From assembly GCA_018389105.1 (NCBI GenBank), contig JACATO010002135.1:1-64000 (forward strand): DNA of 64,000 nt. Direction: 5' to 3'. The position numbers were made by a program, and so were the translations under genes. Each line of letters begins with the position of its first letter. Position 1 is the stretch's first letter. This DNA comes from Nautilus pompilius. Taxonomy: Eukaryota; Mollusca; Cephalopoda; Nautilida; Nautilidae. Under the pieces are notes generated by a model. It worked only from the letters and a program-made list of their open reading frames with translations, was not told where the DNA came from and searched no databases. Shown piece after piece: positions 20,786 to 33,763 of this stretch.

Positions 20786-23700
20786 TTTTACGTATAAAGT
20801 CAGAATGCAGTTATAAAAAAAACCCAACAAATACGCGAAGACTTTAATGGAAAATTCTGATTAATCCAGATATAAAAAACGACATAGGTTCATTTATGGC
20901 AATCTGAAAAAAACCCAGAAAATAGCAAAAAAAAAAACTGTTGCATTATCTGTCTTATCTTGTAAGATAAGCTGACTTCTTTTCTAAACTCCATTTAAAT
21001 ACAATATGCTAGATAAGATTTATGCTTTTTGGTAGCTCATCAAAAATTGTCATGCTTTTTCTTTTCAATTTGCCTCTAATATAATCTGATAATGGTTTAA
21101 GGTAGCAAAATTGCACCTTTCACATCACTCTTTACCAGGCCCACAGTGATTTGACAGGAATGCTGTCCTCCATAGGAACAAAGAATGGAAACTTGTTATT
21201 AGTGTAGGGAGACTCTCATGTTATATACATGCTTAGAAAATGCAGTGCATATTCAGGCATCTAAGAATGCTGCTGTGATTGAGGTTTAAAATAGACCAGT
21301 TTAAGCAGAAGATTGAGTGCTGCTTGATGATAAAATCCCATCCCATAATTTTTTTATTCTTGTTTTTAGCATTGGTTATAGTTTCTTAGGCTATTATGCA
21401 AATTTTATTGCTGCACTATAGTTTGTAATATTCACAATGCGTCTGTGAGAGTGTGTCCATGCATCCGTATGTCACTTCAGTCAAAGGAAGCTAGTCTATT
21501 TTTCCAAAAAAAGAACAAGAGATTGATTGATTTAGGAAATAGGAAAATTCCTGTTTTAATTCTTACCTTTCTGGAAATCTCCCCAAATGATAATAATCTG
21601 ATGTTATATTAAAAATAAAAAAACAAAACATACTTGAATGTTACTAAGTAACACAGTTTTTAAAATAAATCACTAACATGTTCAATCAAGAGGTATTTAA
21701 TTCTTCACCTATTTCTAGAACAAAGAAATTTTGGAGTAGCAGATGGTGGGGTGAGTAGCTTAACAGAACCAGACCCTTGTCCGTACTAGGCTGACAATCT
21801 CCCACAGCATAGTTTTTCCTGATTCTTCTGTATTTGTCAGTCTCCTTGGGTTTCTTCTCTAGTAGGGATTTTTGGGTACTTGTGGAGCTTTCATGGAAAC
21901 TCTTTATTTGCTGAAGAGTTCTCTCCAATCGTACCTGAGTAACATACTCAGTTACTGACACTGATGACCCTACACCATCATCACCACCTCCCACTTCTGT
22001 GGGAGATCCTTAAGACCTTAGTCGGGACAAGTTCACCGAGAAACAAAGGGACAGTTTAAATCAACATTGCCAGATGGAGTTTGGATACAAATTTTTGAGG
22101 AGCTGCTATTTCTTATACATCTGAAGCCTGTCTTCATGTGTTTGGATTCTGCTATTTTTAGGAGCTGGATGTAGGAAAACTTTTAGTGGCACAAAACTTG
22201 GATACTTAGATAAAATTTTGGTTACAATTTGAATGAAATTAGCAAACTGACCAAAACCTCTATTGACTGTGAGACATGTTTGCCATCTCTATTCAAGGGT
22301 AGCTGATAACATTATATAGCAGTTAGGGGGACAACCACCTCATTGTTAACATAGAGCCTATTATATGTACAGTATTAGTATTTTTTCAAGAATTCTTAGA
22401 TGTTTGAGTGAGTGAAAAAAAAAATGCAACATAGCCAAACGCAATGTTTGGTAAAGTTGGCTGTAACTAGAAAACATTCCATATTGGTTACCTCTGACGA
22501 AAATGGTCTCTTTCTGTTAGTATCAATACTTTTCATCCAGATATTCTATGGAGGTCAAAGTGTTTTTACTGAAAGTAATATGTCCTAATTAAGGGAAAGT
22601 CACCATTCAGACAATATTATACCTAGAAATACTAGACAAATACAAAACTGTGTTCACTTCAGTTCATTCCCATACATTTGTTGCTCAGTGCTGATGTATT
22701 TGGTGGGTTGTATCATTGTTGAGCTAGAAGCACCACACATAATGCATCGTCACATGGCTGCTTTAGAGCTTATGCCCTCTTATGTGAGAAATGCTATACA
22801 CAGCTTCTTTCAGTATTATAGTAGAATCCATTTGTTTGGCTACTGTGCTGTCACCTGCTGAAATAAATCTGAACAATGGACACAACCCTGGTCAGGGAGA
22901 TTGGTGCTGTAGCTGATGTTAATAAATCTGAGCAACGCTACATTTTGTGTCAATAAAATCACAGATTTTTTCCAAGTAGTGGGTCTCCTATAATTCAAGT
23001 TGCTGCATCATATACAGCACAATTTTTTTTACAACAGAATGGCATTACATTAAATGCTATTTTCAGAATTAAATTAGCATTAAAAAAATATTTAATTAAG
23101 GTTTGTCATTTAAAAGGTGAAACAACTCCATGATGAAATTCTGAAGTATATAAACAACATTCTGTGAACAAAGGATGGATATGAGTGTTAAAGATTCTTA
23201 AATATTCCTTTTCTCCCGACCTTTGTCTATACGGTATATTAAAGAAGGATAATTTTTGATTAAGAGGGCTTATTGAAAAACGCAAAACTCCACAGTGCAG
23301 TAGTTATATGACACTATGAAGGTAATAACAACAGTTTTAAGAGGTCAAAAATTTTAAAAATGAACTTGTATTTTTCAGCTATAGAAAAGGGTTCTTCAGA
23401 ATTTATTTTGAGTGATAAAACATTTATCTCAGATTGTTTATTACAAGTAATATGATGGACAATATATATATTTTAAAATTTACTGTTGAATGATAAAACA
23501 ATTAGTCTGCTGCTTCCCCTCTCTCAGATTCATCATAAAATGTGGACCAAATGTTTTTTAAATTTTCTTTGCTGAAAAAAAGCAAAACAAACAGATGGGC
23601 AATGTTTGAGTAAGCTGTATAAAACATTTGAAGTTTTACATACCTTTGATATGAGTCTTAGAGGTGGCAACAATCAACACGCAATTATTTTTTTTTGATG

Positions 23701-25165
23701 ATTAACTCTTGCTTTTAAAAGAAAAATAAACTCTTGTATTGTTTTGATAATCATCTCATTAAAAGAAATTAAAGTCAAATGTTGACCATGTTACTGTATC
23801 ATCTTGTTTAAAGGCTAAGGCAATATGAGATGGGGATAGAGACTTGCTAAGTGCAACATCAATTATTTTGCTTATGCCACCAACCTTCTGTACTATCTAG
23901 ACCATGTTATATCTTTATATGTATCATCTTGTCCAACGGCAAAAACAGACCTTGTTATTGTCTAATAAGATTTCATAAGACAGTACGATAAAGAAGAAAT
24001 ATCATTAATATGCAGTGAAAAAATATAGTAAAATTAAAGTGAGTTAAACAGATGAACAGAAGAATCTTTAAGGCATCCAGAGAGTTTGGGGAAAAGGAAA
24101 CCAAGTACCGTGAAAAGTGTCTGTGAACAGTTCTTTTTCATTAATGAAATTTATTTTGAACATTATATCCTTCTACCAAAATATATGCAGAAATTTAAGA
24201 AGAGTTATGACAAAACAGTTCATAAGCTATTTTTTTTTTAAAAGAGCACTCAAACAATGATAAGGGAAGAGAAATTAGAATTATAAGAATAACAAATACT
24301 CATTTGCACATTTTTGAAGAAACAGTCTCCAGAACAATGCAAAAACTTTAATAAATTAAAACAAGTGATCCGTTATCCTTTTGATGTAAATGTTTAATTT
24401 AGCTGATGTTATAAACTGCACTGTGTGGATACAAATATCAGGTGTTATTACAGCTTTCATGGTTATGTGAGGTCCTTCCACGCACGTTCATTGTGGAGAG
24501 AAAAAGCATAACAACATATCCATGCGTAAGTAAAAGATGCTTTGCTGTGTTTTTTATTTTTTAAAAATTCTAGCAAGTTTTAGGTTGAATTCATGTGACA
24601 GAAATTTTATATACTTTCTTAGAAATGTTATTGGAAGTCTTACATACTACCTGGATCTGATGTGCATGAGACAGCTCAAGGCAGAACAGATAGATAAATG
24701 AAAAGGTTCAGTAACGCAAAAATCAATCATACATCAACCGAAGATATTTCAAATTGATTGTATTAATACAAATAAAAATTTTTTTCTAAAAACAGTGTAA
24801 TATTAACTAAACTATAAAGAGAAAAGAAATTATATTATAATGGCATTAATCTTTTAATTATCATTTTAGGGAGCACAAATTAAAATGTTATTTAAAAAGA
24901 TGAAATAAGGTTTAATTGATTTGTTTTTTGGTAACATTTAATTCACCTGATGCTGAAAAACTATTTCCAGGCTTGACTGAAGCAGACATTACAGTAAGTA
25001 GAGAATTATTGGCACTGCATGTCTACAGGGAAAAATTAGTGCCTCTTAGAAAAGCCATTAGTATACAAATCAGAAAATTGAAATAAAAAAATTTATCACC
25101 AGTGAATAAAATGGAAGTATGTTCTAACAGTAAAAAAATATTACCAAAATAGTGTCCATAATAGA
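20786..25165. other. Intergenic, nothing recognised
   Basis: 4.4 kb of AT-rich sequence. The minus frame 21686-21994 (102 codons) matches no family I recognise and lacks splice or motif support. No terminal repeats or RNA genes were found. Confidence 0.4.
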
Positions 25166-26915
25166 ACAATGCATCTTTTCAATCCAATTTGGTTGGGTCC
25201 AGGCACTATTCAAATTAGGGTTAAATCTGGATTGTAGAATCATAGGGGTCATGAGGATTCAATATACCCATCTAAACATTTCATAACTTTGCCATCTGGA
25301 CTTAGGCCTGAGGGGGTTTGAGTTGGAGTTGTAGTTTCACTGGTAGATATGCTGTACACTTTGAAACCTCAAAGCATCACTTTCTTCAAAATGTTAGGTT
25401 TTTTCCTTTAACTTTTACGGGAGATGATAGACATGCGCTATCTCTTGTTGGATAATGAAAGTTTGCTGCTCAAAAATTGTATGTATTCATCTCCAAGTTT
25501 TATTCCCTCCCTCGGTTATTTTTTTCCATTGGTTCATTGCTTTCACTTTCACTTTTGTGCAATTCATAATCATGTTAACAATTTCCTCATTCATCATCTG
25601 GCTGACTACAAATGCATCACTGTTACAATTCATCCTCTCAGTAATGTCATCTTTATGTAAATCCTTTGTTGCTTCATTGTTTTGGCCCTTTGCCTAGCAT
25701 AATCTGTTGCTTGCAATTTCTCATTGGAAGTTCTAAATTCATCAAAGAATTAGTGTTAAACATGGTAACTGGATAAGTTATGCCATTCATTTTTTAATGT
25801 TGATTGCATTATGCACTTCCATCCCCATGCAACTGCCCAAATACAGTCCTTCATGTTGAACAGTGTAAATTCATTGGGCCCTTAAAGCCAATGAACCAAG
25901 CAGACAATGCATAAATTCTTTCCTGTAAAAGTGCTTCATGCTTCGAATTAACTCCTGATCCATTAGTGGATCAGCAAAGTGCAGTCTGGCAGGAGAATGT
26001 GTAGCAAAAATGTTGTTCCTAACCAACATTTGCAAGAGGGCGTGCAGAAGAATTATCCAGAAGGAAAACAATCGTACAATTCTCCGGCAACTCTTCCTGG
26101 CGAGTTTTCCAATATCTCTAGCACAAAATGATGATCAAACCAGTCTGTAGTTATACTTCGAATGACCCAGAATTTTTAATTTAAAAAACAACAAACATCA
26201 ATGTAGGATCCAGTAGTCTCTTTGTTGGCAGACATGCCACTTGCTTTCAGGTAGCAGATGCCATGATGCAACTTAAATTTCTGCAACCAACAGCATGAAA
26301 ATGCACAAGGCTCACTAATTTTCAGTTTTTAAAGTTTAGCCTTTTCACACAAAAGAAGGCCAGAAATGGGTATGCCTTTGTTATGACTTTGCTTAAACCA
26401 CTTGTACACCAGTTTACTGAGTTTGGTCAATTTAGGTTCCTCTGTAGGTTTACATCTGCCCTTATTGGTATCACTTTCAGCAGAACACTTAAACAAATTC
26501 ATGCTACTTCTTTATGTCATAAATGGTTGTGTTACCTTTTCCATGGAATTCTTGTAGGCTACTGACTGATTCACCCTATCTGACCTCTTAGGTATTTCCA
26601 CTTTTTTGCATACTTGTTAGCATGACATACTTCCTTTTGCACTAAGTACAACATTATCACTCAGACACTTATAATATGCCATTATAAGAGGGGAAAAGGC
26701 ATAAATAGGGTTAAAGGAACACAATAAGCAAATAACTATTCAGGAAAAAACACAAAACCCCCCAGAAAATGTGAGATAACAGCTGTAGCATATGGAATAC
26801 CAGTATAAAATTCAGAAACTCATTTTGGATACTGAGCAGGAAAATCAAATTTTCTGGCAATTGAAATACAGAGATTTTCGGATTACGGATTTACAGATTA
26901 AAGAGATTGCACTGT
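25166..26915 (-). mobile_element. Decayed Tigger/Jerky-like DNA transposon
   Basis: The right end (26868-26915), read on the minus strand, starts ACAGTGCAATCTCTTTAATC and continues with AATCCG words, typical of Tigger/Jerky ends. A weak counterpart ACAATGCATCTTTTCAATCC begins at 25166 on the plus strand. The minus-strand frame at 25871-26071 contains DPLMDQELIRSMKHFYRKEF, the conserved (Q)PMDQGVI..FK..YR block after the second catalytic Asp of pogo-type transposases. Remnants of the acidic tail with EEIVNMI follow near 25590. Stops and frameshifts make it non-functional. Confidence 0.7.
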
Positions 26916-27711
26916 AGTGTGCTTTAGTCTTGAGAGATTTCATCAATAACTAGGATTGTGTTCACCTTTCTCTTTTGTTTTCTCCATATATACTTCTAGA
27001 CAAAAAGGGGCTACATTTAAGTCAGTGATGTTTTGACTACATTTGGGCGCAAAACATTTGCCGGTTACTTTTTAACCTCATCAAGGGATGCTATGCTTTC
27101 AGTGCACCATAAGATGCAATTCTGTAAGTGTGCAAATGGCACTGTAAAATATTTGTCTTTTTGTAATGTTGACATTAAATGAACATTGAGTAAAAGAACA
27201 TTTGATTGATTTTTATTTTTGAGAGGGAGAGAAATCGTTGGCATACATTTCTGATGCTTTCAGAATTTAAATGTTATGAAGCTAATAATTAAAATAAACA
27301 AAAGAAACCCCTTCTGATATTAATATGAAAAAAAAAACACACCAAGGAAGTCTAATGGAACAGCCACTCTGCAGGATTTTAATACATTAAAACAGAAGTG
27401 AATGGATTCTGAAATATTTGCTAAAAATTAAGAAAAAATTACTATAGTTCAGTGCTACAGTAGCTGGACTTCTATACCAGACACTGTCACAATCTTTCCT
27501 TTTTGCCTTTTCAACTGTATTATTGTACATATATCATCCATACGAGTTTGTTACAACTTTTGCTTGTGCAAAGGCTTTTGGTGCAAATTACTAGGAGTAT
27601 GAAATTATGTTACATTGCTTTTGTAAGGGAAATACAACTATATATATATATATGGTATTAGGTAAAATAAATAAAAGAGAAGGAAGAATATCAGAGGAGT
27701 TAGCAGTTTGA
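26916..27711. other. Intergenic, nothing recognised
   Basis: AT-rich sequence with a short (TA)n run near 27640; no features. Confidence 0.4.
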
Positions 27712-27945
27712 GTTTAATGGCTGAGCATGCAGCTCACCAGCCTGCTGCAACAAAGGCCCGAAGTTTGCACCTTGCAGTGGACCCACTCTGAACTCCTAAA
27801 CAAATCATTTTCACCTTAAAATGGGGATCTAACAGGCCCTTAAAACCATCAACAACACATTTAGCATCCACCACTCTGCTTTGCATAGCATTCAAACATG
27901 TTTATGGACACAGTGCTTTATCCTTACAAAAAAAAAAACAACTAA
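27712..27945 (+). repeat. Possible tRNA-derived SINE
   Basis: A GC-richer block starting TGGCTGAGCATGCAGCTC (A-box-like) is followed by a weak B-box-like AAGTTTGCACC. It ends in an A-rich tail near 27930-27945. The B box is degenerate, so this is tentative. Confidence 0.3.
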
Positions 27946-28750
27946 ACATTATGTTTCAAGATCACCCCTAAAATGACAATAGCAAGTATAAATTAGACAA
28001 CTCAAGTTTTTCTAGTCTTTCTTGCTAACTAAAATTATATACTCCTTTGATTATTCTTGTTAATTTCCTGGAAAAGCAAAAAGAAGACCCCCCCATCACA
28101 TAATATTTATTGCTAATTCACCTGGCCAGAACAGGTAACTGTGTAATGGCGCTTAGCCTTAGGTAAATCTGTTAATTAAGAATTTTAAAGATGCCTCCAC
28201 ACGCATCATTCTCGAGGTTTCCCACTGCATCCGCCTAGAGAATCATTAGATACGGCAAAGTGAACCAGATAGTTATTTGTTTGTGCCTGCCATACTTACA
28301 CTTGATTCCTGAATGTTTCATAAAAAATGCGGTCAACAGCTCTTCCCTGTGGTTGTTCATTAAAATTCTTGATCCCTAGGCTTTCCAATGCTATAAAAGG
28401 AACACATACACACAAAGGATTTTTTATATATTCACATTACATTTATCTGTTTTTGCTAAGAATATTGTAAAACAAAAAAAAATTTTTTTCTTAAAGTTTT
28501 GCAGAGTTCAAATAGACAACATAATGTAGAAACAGATGCTTGAATGGAAATTATAACCATATGTTTTTGAAAGCTTGATGATTATAAAATCATTTGTTCA
28601 GTCCCTTTTCAATGGCTGGCTATTTTTTAATGTGATTAAATTAACACTAGAGGCCACAATTCCGGATGGATCAATGAATAAATTAATTTATTAGTGTATA
28701 CAGTAACATGTCTTATCTACTGTTGGTGATGATGATGAGAGTAGCATGTA
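27946..28750. other. Intergenic, nothing recognised
   Basis: No coding or repeat features identified. Confidence 0.4.
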
Positions 28751-29915
28751 CAGTACCTTACAATAATAATTTGGCCACCTGCTGTTATTACAATATGTTA
28801 GTTTGTTGTAAAAAATGGTAACTAAAGACAAGCAGCAGATAAAATTCTTTAGTTAGTTAATACTTGGTTGAAACACCTTTTGCAGCACAAAGAACCTCTA
28901 ATCTTTTTTGGCATTGAATCAACAAGATTTTGTATCACAATCTGGTCCAGGTTCTCATCCATATGAATACCTTCTTTAATTCTATCATATTCAACACGGA
29001 CTGGCCTCTTTTAGCTAATGATCTGAAAGGTCCCACAACTTGATTGAATTTATATCAGGGCTTCTGGGTACAGAGGCAAGAATGCTTTGGTTATCCTTCC
29101 AGACTATAGTCACACAAGAGGTGTGGCAAGTAGCATCATCCTTTTAAAAATATGAGCATAAATCTCAGATTGCCTTATTGGTATAATGATAGATGTGTCT
29201 TTAAAATAACAATGTATCCAGCCAAAACTAAGATATCTTTTGACAAAACACCAATTCTGTCTTTCCATCATGCCAGAGTGTAGCCCATATCAAGAAACTC
29301 CTGCCTCCATACTGGACAGTGGGCTACTAAAAAAATTAACATTGAGGTCATGGTTAGGTCTTTTCCAAAACCAGATGAATTGGTGAAACCTGGATTCAGA
29401 CATGTCATCTGATCAGACCTTTTGATGGATTTTATTCCTTTTGGACAGATGTTTCTTAAGTACTGCACACCATCTGTAGCCACGATGGTGAAAATGATGT
29501 TGGATCATTCTTTGGTTCATTTTTGCAACATTAGCATTGTCAGCAAAATCTTGATGGTGAGTGTAGACATGGCAAGCAATGACATGTTCCTGCTGTAGTG
29601 TTATTGTTGAAAGCCTTCCAGATTGCTTTGCCATAGCAGTGACATTTATCTTAGTGAACTTTTCAATATTACTGATCACAGATTCGTGAGAAAATTCAAA
29701 ATCTTTGACATTCTCTGGTCACACCATGACTAGCCTATAACAACGTAACATGGCCTAGGCTAAATGAAGAAATATCATGAAAGCCACCTGTTTTTGGCAT
29801 GCTACTAGTTATCTGGATACCTAGACATCTACTGTATTTACAATCACACCTGAAATATGTACATTTTGGTCAGATATATTCATTAATGGGGTGGCCAAAT
29901 TAATAAGGGATATTG
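28751..29915 (-). mobile_element. Tc1-like transposon relic with terminal inverted repeats
   Basis: The ends pair: CAGTACCTTACAATAATAAT followed by TTGGCCACC at the left, and GGTGGCCAAATTAATAAGGG at the right. The left copy is preceded by TA. Between them the minus strand encodes decayed Tc1 transposase: an HTH-2 segment NQRMIQHHFHHRGYRWC then KKHLSKRNK (29.41-29.68 kb), followed by a degraded SDQ-type catalytic start (29.27-29.48 kb). The TIR family with TTTGGCCACC is characteristic of Tc1 elements. Length 1.17 kb, near the lower end for a complete Tc1. Confidence 0.8.
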
Positions 29916-30969
29916 GCATTTCTGTTAGAAAATCCATATTTGTAAAAAAATAATTTACATTTTCATCACTTAAAATATCCTCTTTAATGCTTCATGAATT
30001 ATTTTAATGATGAATTCACACTTATGGCCACCAATATACGAGTCCAAATCTCTGATTGTAACAATGCAATGAAATCATGCAGAAACATGATTTTAACTAC
30101 AATTCTATTGTTTATTAACATTGTGATACTTTTAAATTTACAGTAATAAGTATTCATAAAAAGCCACTTCATGATCAGAGCCAATATATATAAATAAAAA
30201 TGGCTTTTGTTTTGTTTGGGATAGTTTTTGTCAGACCATGAATGTAGTCAAAAGCGTGACTAGGTTAATTATTTACTAGTGGGTTTATCCCAATAAGTTT
30301 ACCCACAATGCCAGCCATCTTTGATTATTCTAAACATAATAACATCAGGTTTATGAGAAGTTTTTGAAAACTCATCAAACAAAACATGAACAAACTTACC
30401 AATTAACCGTCTGTTTACTCCCTGGTGTACATCTGCATCTTCACTACCTTTTGAATCTGTATTACTCAGCACAAGTTGAGCCACTAATATAACAACCCTT
30501 TGTAATGACAAGTCTGCATATTGATCCCACCTTATGTATTTTGCATTATGAGTGTAGTGTGTTGACTAAATGTACAGCCAGTTCAACATAAATACTAACT
30601 AATACTTGTAGGATGGTTGTATAAGGGAAGTTAAAACTAAAGTTATATTTGAAGGGTTAATACTGCAAGTTCAAAAAGAAAATTTCTAATAGTGTTTAAA
30701 GTACAACATGTATAACTCCTTCCAAAAAATATAATTTATAGTATGATCCCAATGAAACTATGCATTTACTATTGCAGGTGCTAGCAGTGTTTTACAGAAG
30801 CTCAAAAAGATTTGATGATGCCATAAAATAGGCAGAGAGATAAACATGCACATTTTCTCTGTTTGTTCCTTAGTTGTGCTTGTGCAAAATGAATATTTAT
30901 TGCTGAAAATAGTTAGATTTATGCATGTGGAAAGTGAATGTTATCACAACTATAGTATCAAGATGTCAT
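29916..30969. other. Intergenic, nothing certain
   Basis: The minus frame 30511-30299 is open for 70 codons with a possible acceptor (ttatattag) and is phase-compatible with EFCAB10 exon 2. Its sequence (e.g. GSEDADVHQGVNRRLIG) does not match the expected EFCAB10 C-terminus convincingly, so it is not annotated as an exon. Confidence 0.3.
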
Positions 30970-31830
30970 GGCTGGAACAAGCAAATAGAAATTGTACCTA
31001 AGATAAGTTAAATGAAATAAATGAAGGCCTTTCCAAAAGATGGTTTGCAGATCAGCTGGGTGTCTGTGTCCACTGTGAGTTGCTATGTACCCCATCACAC
31101 CTGAACAATCCATGTTATGACATATTATCAGCATCAACAGGTATTATGGCTAAGCCAGTAATTCAATTTGTGTCAATGAGAGGTGTACCAGTGAATCCAA
31201 TCTCCAGCATCATAAAGCTGAGATCAGACAACATAAAGTTTAAGTGGGTGTTAAATTGAGAGAATTCAGGATGCATCTGATTAATGCAGATATTGGGCTT
31301 TTGTTGTTCTCAGTTTGTCATTTGCTGATGGAAAGGTTCAGGTTTACCACTGTCCAAATAAATGGCTTGCAGATTGTTGCATTGGGAAAGCACAACAGAT
31401 GTGATGCTGGTAGTGTCATGGCATAAGGTGATTTAAAATCTTCATTTTGCAGTCAGCTCATTTCTCTGAACCAAAAAGAGACAAACCAGTGATATGTGGA
31501 CAATATTTTGCACCCAGTTTTTATATCTTATTGACAGTGATTTTCAATGCACTTGACATTCCAGCAGAATAATGCCTACTCCAACATATGTAAAAAAAGT
31601 TTTTTAAGGTATAAAATTATGCATGACTGACCATTCAGTTCTTCTGATTTAAAAAACTCTTTTGAGCATGTTTTGGATGAAATAAGGTGTCATCTTTGCC
31701 AGTTTTATACATCATACCACAGGATCATCAACAAGAGATGGCCATACAATTTAGTGAAATACTGAAACATGCCAAATGATGTTATGTCATTCAGAAATGT
31801 AGATGTTAAATTATAAACTATTGTTCAAAG
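30970..31830 (+). mobile_element. Tc1-like transposase relic
   Basis: Plus-strand frames, broken by stops and shifts, follow the Tc1 order. First come SVSTVSCYV-type HTH remnants; then HHKAEIRQHKVKW; then FADGKVQVYHCPNKW; then FQQNNAYSN (from the FQQDNAPxH catalytic motif, around 31560); then a degraded ...LDEIRCHLCQF tail. It is on the opposite strand to the Tc1 relic at 28751-29915, and the two are different copies. Terminal repeats were not located. Confidence 0.6.
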
Positions 31831-32064
31831 ATTCTGAATAATGGTGAAACTCCATTCTTCATTTCCACAGGTTACTGTTGCTTATATAGCCAACCTGTAG
31901 GTGTTTAATTTTAAGGTTTTAGGTATAATTTCAAGCTAATTATAATAAGGCATATCTTCGGATCTCAATAAAAGTAAAACATTTTTATGCTTTCTCAGCT
32001 ATCCCAAGCATTTCAATAAAATACTAAAAAACTAGTTAAAAAAATGCATATAAAAAATCCATAC

Positions 32065-32229
32065 CATTAGCATACTGTTGATATGTGATGAATCCCCTGT
32101 CTGTAAGATCCAGCATTCCAAAAAGAGACTTGATGTTGTAATCATCAAATAGGCAAGGGTTGGTGGAACCTTCCATTTTTGATTTCTGTAGTGTTTTCAG
32201 GGTATCAATCAAAAACGGCCTAGGATCCT
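32065..32229 (-). CDS. EFCAB10: EFCAB10 coding exon 2
   Basis: 165 nt, acceptor ttttttttag, donor gtatgg. Encodes EDPRPFLIDTL and the EF-hand-like helix-loop-helix with DLTDRGFIT; the loop lacks the full set of calcium ligands. Confidence 0.82.
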
Positions 32230-33219
32230 CTAAAAAAAATTTGTAAAATAAATAAATAATTAAAGATCTGAGTCTAAAATTGTGACTAGACTGTAGTATA
32301 CTTCTTTCCAATGCTTTCACTCAGTCAGGTCTGGGTATTTTTTTTTTACTAAAAAAGCTAGAGCTTTATTTTCCTTTTTATATAAGGACCATAGTAAATT
32401 AAATTTCCCACCCTACACAGTAAACATTTTTTATGTGTTTTGCAGTTTTTCAATTTGAAAGTTTTTCTCTACTTCTCAGTTTCTGATTTTAAAAAAAAGA
32501 CTATTAATAGGCATTACTGATTAATAATTGTCAACCTGTTATATACATAAGATTATTATACCAAAAAGAAAAAAAAAAACAACCCGAAGCTGACATTTTA
32601 AAAACTTATGCACATCCTAAGAGTGTTTTCACTTAGCTAGAATTGCAAAGAAAAACAGAAGGCAGGCAAAAAAGAAGTAAATTTAACTCTTATTTGTTTT
32701 CTAGATTTCATACTTTGTTAATATACACACATAAAAAACAAACAAAAACCGGATCTAAACATTTTTCTATCAATCAGAGGCGAGGGATCTTAGTGTTCTC
32801 GCTAGCTTGGAATCTATATTCGTGTGCATAGGTTACAGGAAACCGTAAAGCAATAAAAAAAAAAATATATATATATACGATAGAACAAAACAAAACAAAA
32901 AAAGAATTTAAAAGAAATAATTGTTGAGAATAATAATTCCAAAAATGAGGGAAAGACAGCAGCCCTAACATACGAACAACTGAAGAAACCGACCTATCCT
33001 ATCGGGATGTCCGTAACCCCGGTCCCCAGATTCAGGTAACGTGACGCCATAGTATCACTAACTACTACGTAACGCATTATTTTTTTTTTTTTTTTTACCT
33101 GGTCTGTAAAACATAAGTAAAGCAGTCAAATTATCGAAAAGCTCTAGTATTTTGTGATTTTTGAGATAGTTTCTTGCTTCAATTTCTAAGGGCCACATCC
33201 TATCCGCATTCGTCGCCAT
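32065..33219 (-). CDS. EFCAB10: EFCAB10-like EF-hand domain protein, first two coding exons (partial)
   Basis: Exon 1 (33219-33099) and exon 2 (32229-32065) join in phase to 95 codons. Exon 1 encodes MATNADRM then a DPY30/RIIa-type dimerisation-docking helix pair (EARNYLKNHKILELF, TALLMFYRP). Exon 2 continues EDPRPFLIDTLKTL, then an EF-hand-like segment (LFGMLDLTDRGFITYQQYAN), which is the EFCAB10 layout. In other animals EFCAB10 is a small protein linked to cilia and flagella. The third exon, normally encoding the C-terminal tail, was not identified below 32065; Tc1 relics lie there. ATG 33219 is chosen for its context (AAATATGG) and conserved start; an upstream in-frame extension to 33276 is possible. 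Divergent neighbour of INTS13. Confidence 0.8.
33099..33219 (-). CDS. EFCAB10: EFCAB10 coding exon 1
   Basis: 121 nt with donor gtaaaa; the last base G is split with the next codon. Encodes the RIIa/DPY30-like docking helices. Confidence 0.8.
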
Positions 33220-33228
33220 ATTTAAGTT

Positions 33229-33242
33229 GCTACCATGGAAAC
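33229..33242. promoter_or_regulatory. X-box-like RFX site GCTACCATGGAAAC
   Basis: Matches 13 of 14 positions of the GTTRCCATGGNAAC-type X-box and lies 10 bp upstream of the EFCAB10 start codon. RFX factors control many cilia genes, which fits EFCAB10. Confidence 0.5.
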
Positions 33243-33576
33243 CACTCCCCCCCCACCCCCCCACCAACGCGTCCACTACTGGTCAACAGGTCCCTCAAAC
33301 GAACAGAGATAAGCAAACATTTTCCATGTACTCAAACTTTGTCTGCAGTCAGCAAAATAAGGATTTATTCACTTTAACTCTGTTGTATTAATCAGTCCGA
33401 TTAAGTTTTACTTCAGTAATTTTAAAGCCATGTTTAATTAATCCCCCCCACAAGATTTATGTGACATAGTTGCCAAAGTAGTGACCTCCAGAGTTTTTCT
33501 TTACATACGGGTTCTTTTATCATGGATGCGTGCGAGACGACATTTGGGTTCGAAATTTGAAATAACCCGTCAGCTG

Positions 33577-33584
33577 TATCGATA
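33577..33584. promoter_or_regulatory. DRE-like palindrome TATCGATA
   Basis: Palindromic TATCGATA, with a related AATCGATAG near 33676. Both resemble the insect DREF element of housekeeping promoters. Function in this lineage is unknown. Confidence 0.25.
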
Positions 33585-33763
33585 GGAAAACGACCTTTGT
33601 GTTTTTTTTTTAAAAAAATGTTTCTTCAGTTCTAGAGCATAGCTGGAAATCTCTGCTACGGTTACTGGGTGGTAATCGATAGATGTTAGTCGTTCTAGGT
33701 GGAGGCGGAAGGAAGAATCAGTCGATACTTTCCTAATTCTTGCCCACGGCCAGGACTGTACCC

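Larger units (their letters stand above)
33220..33763. promoter_or_regulatory. Bidirectional promoter region, EFCAB10 / INTS13
   Basis: 544 bp separate the two divergent start codons, and the region is relatively CpG-rich. It contains an X-box-like site beside EFCAB10 and two ATCGATA-type sites nearer INTS13. Shared promoter use is inferred from the spacing. Confidence 0.6.

Noticed and set aside
21686..21994. 102-codon minus-strand frame
   Set aside because: No recognised motif or credible splice partners; it may be chance or an unknown relic.
31995..32035. Possible EFCAB10 terminal exon reading EMLGIAEKA on the minus strand
   Set aside because: Resembles the expected MKTLGI tail, but the available acceptor gives the wrong phase relative to exon 2.
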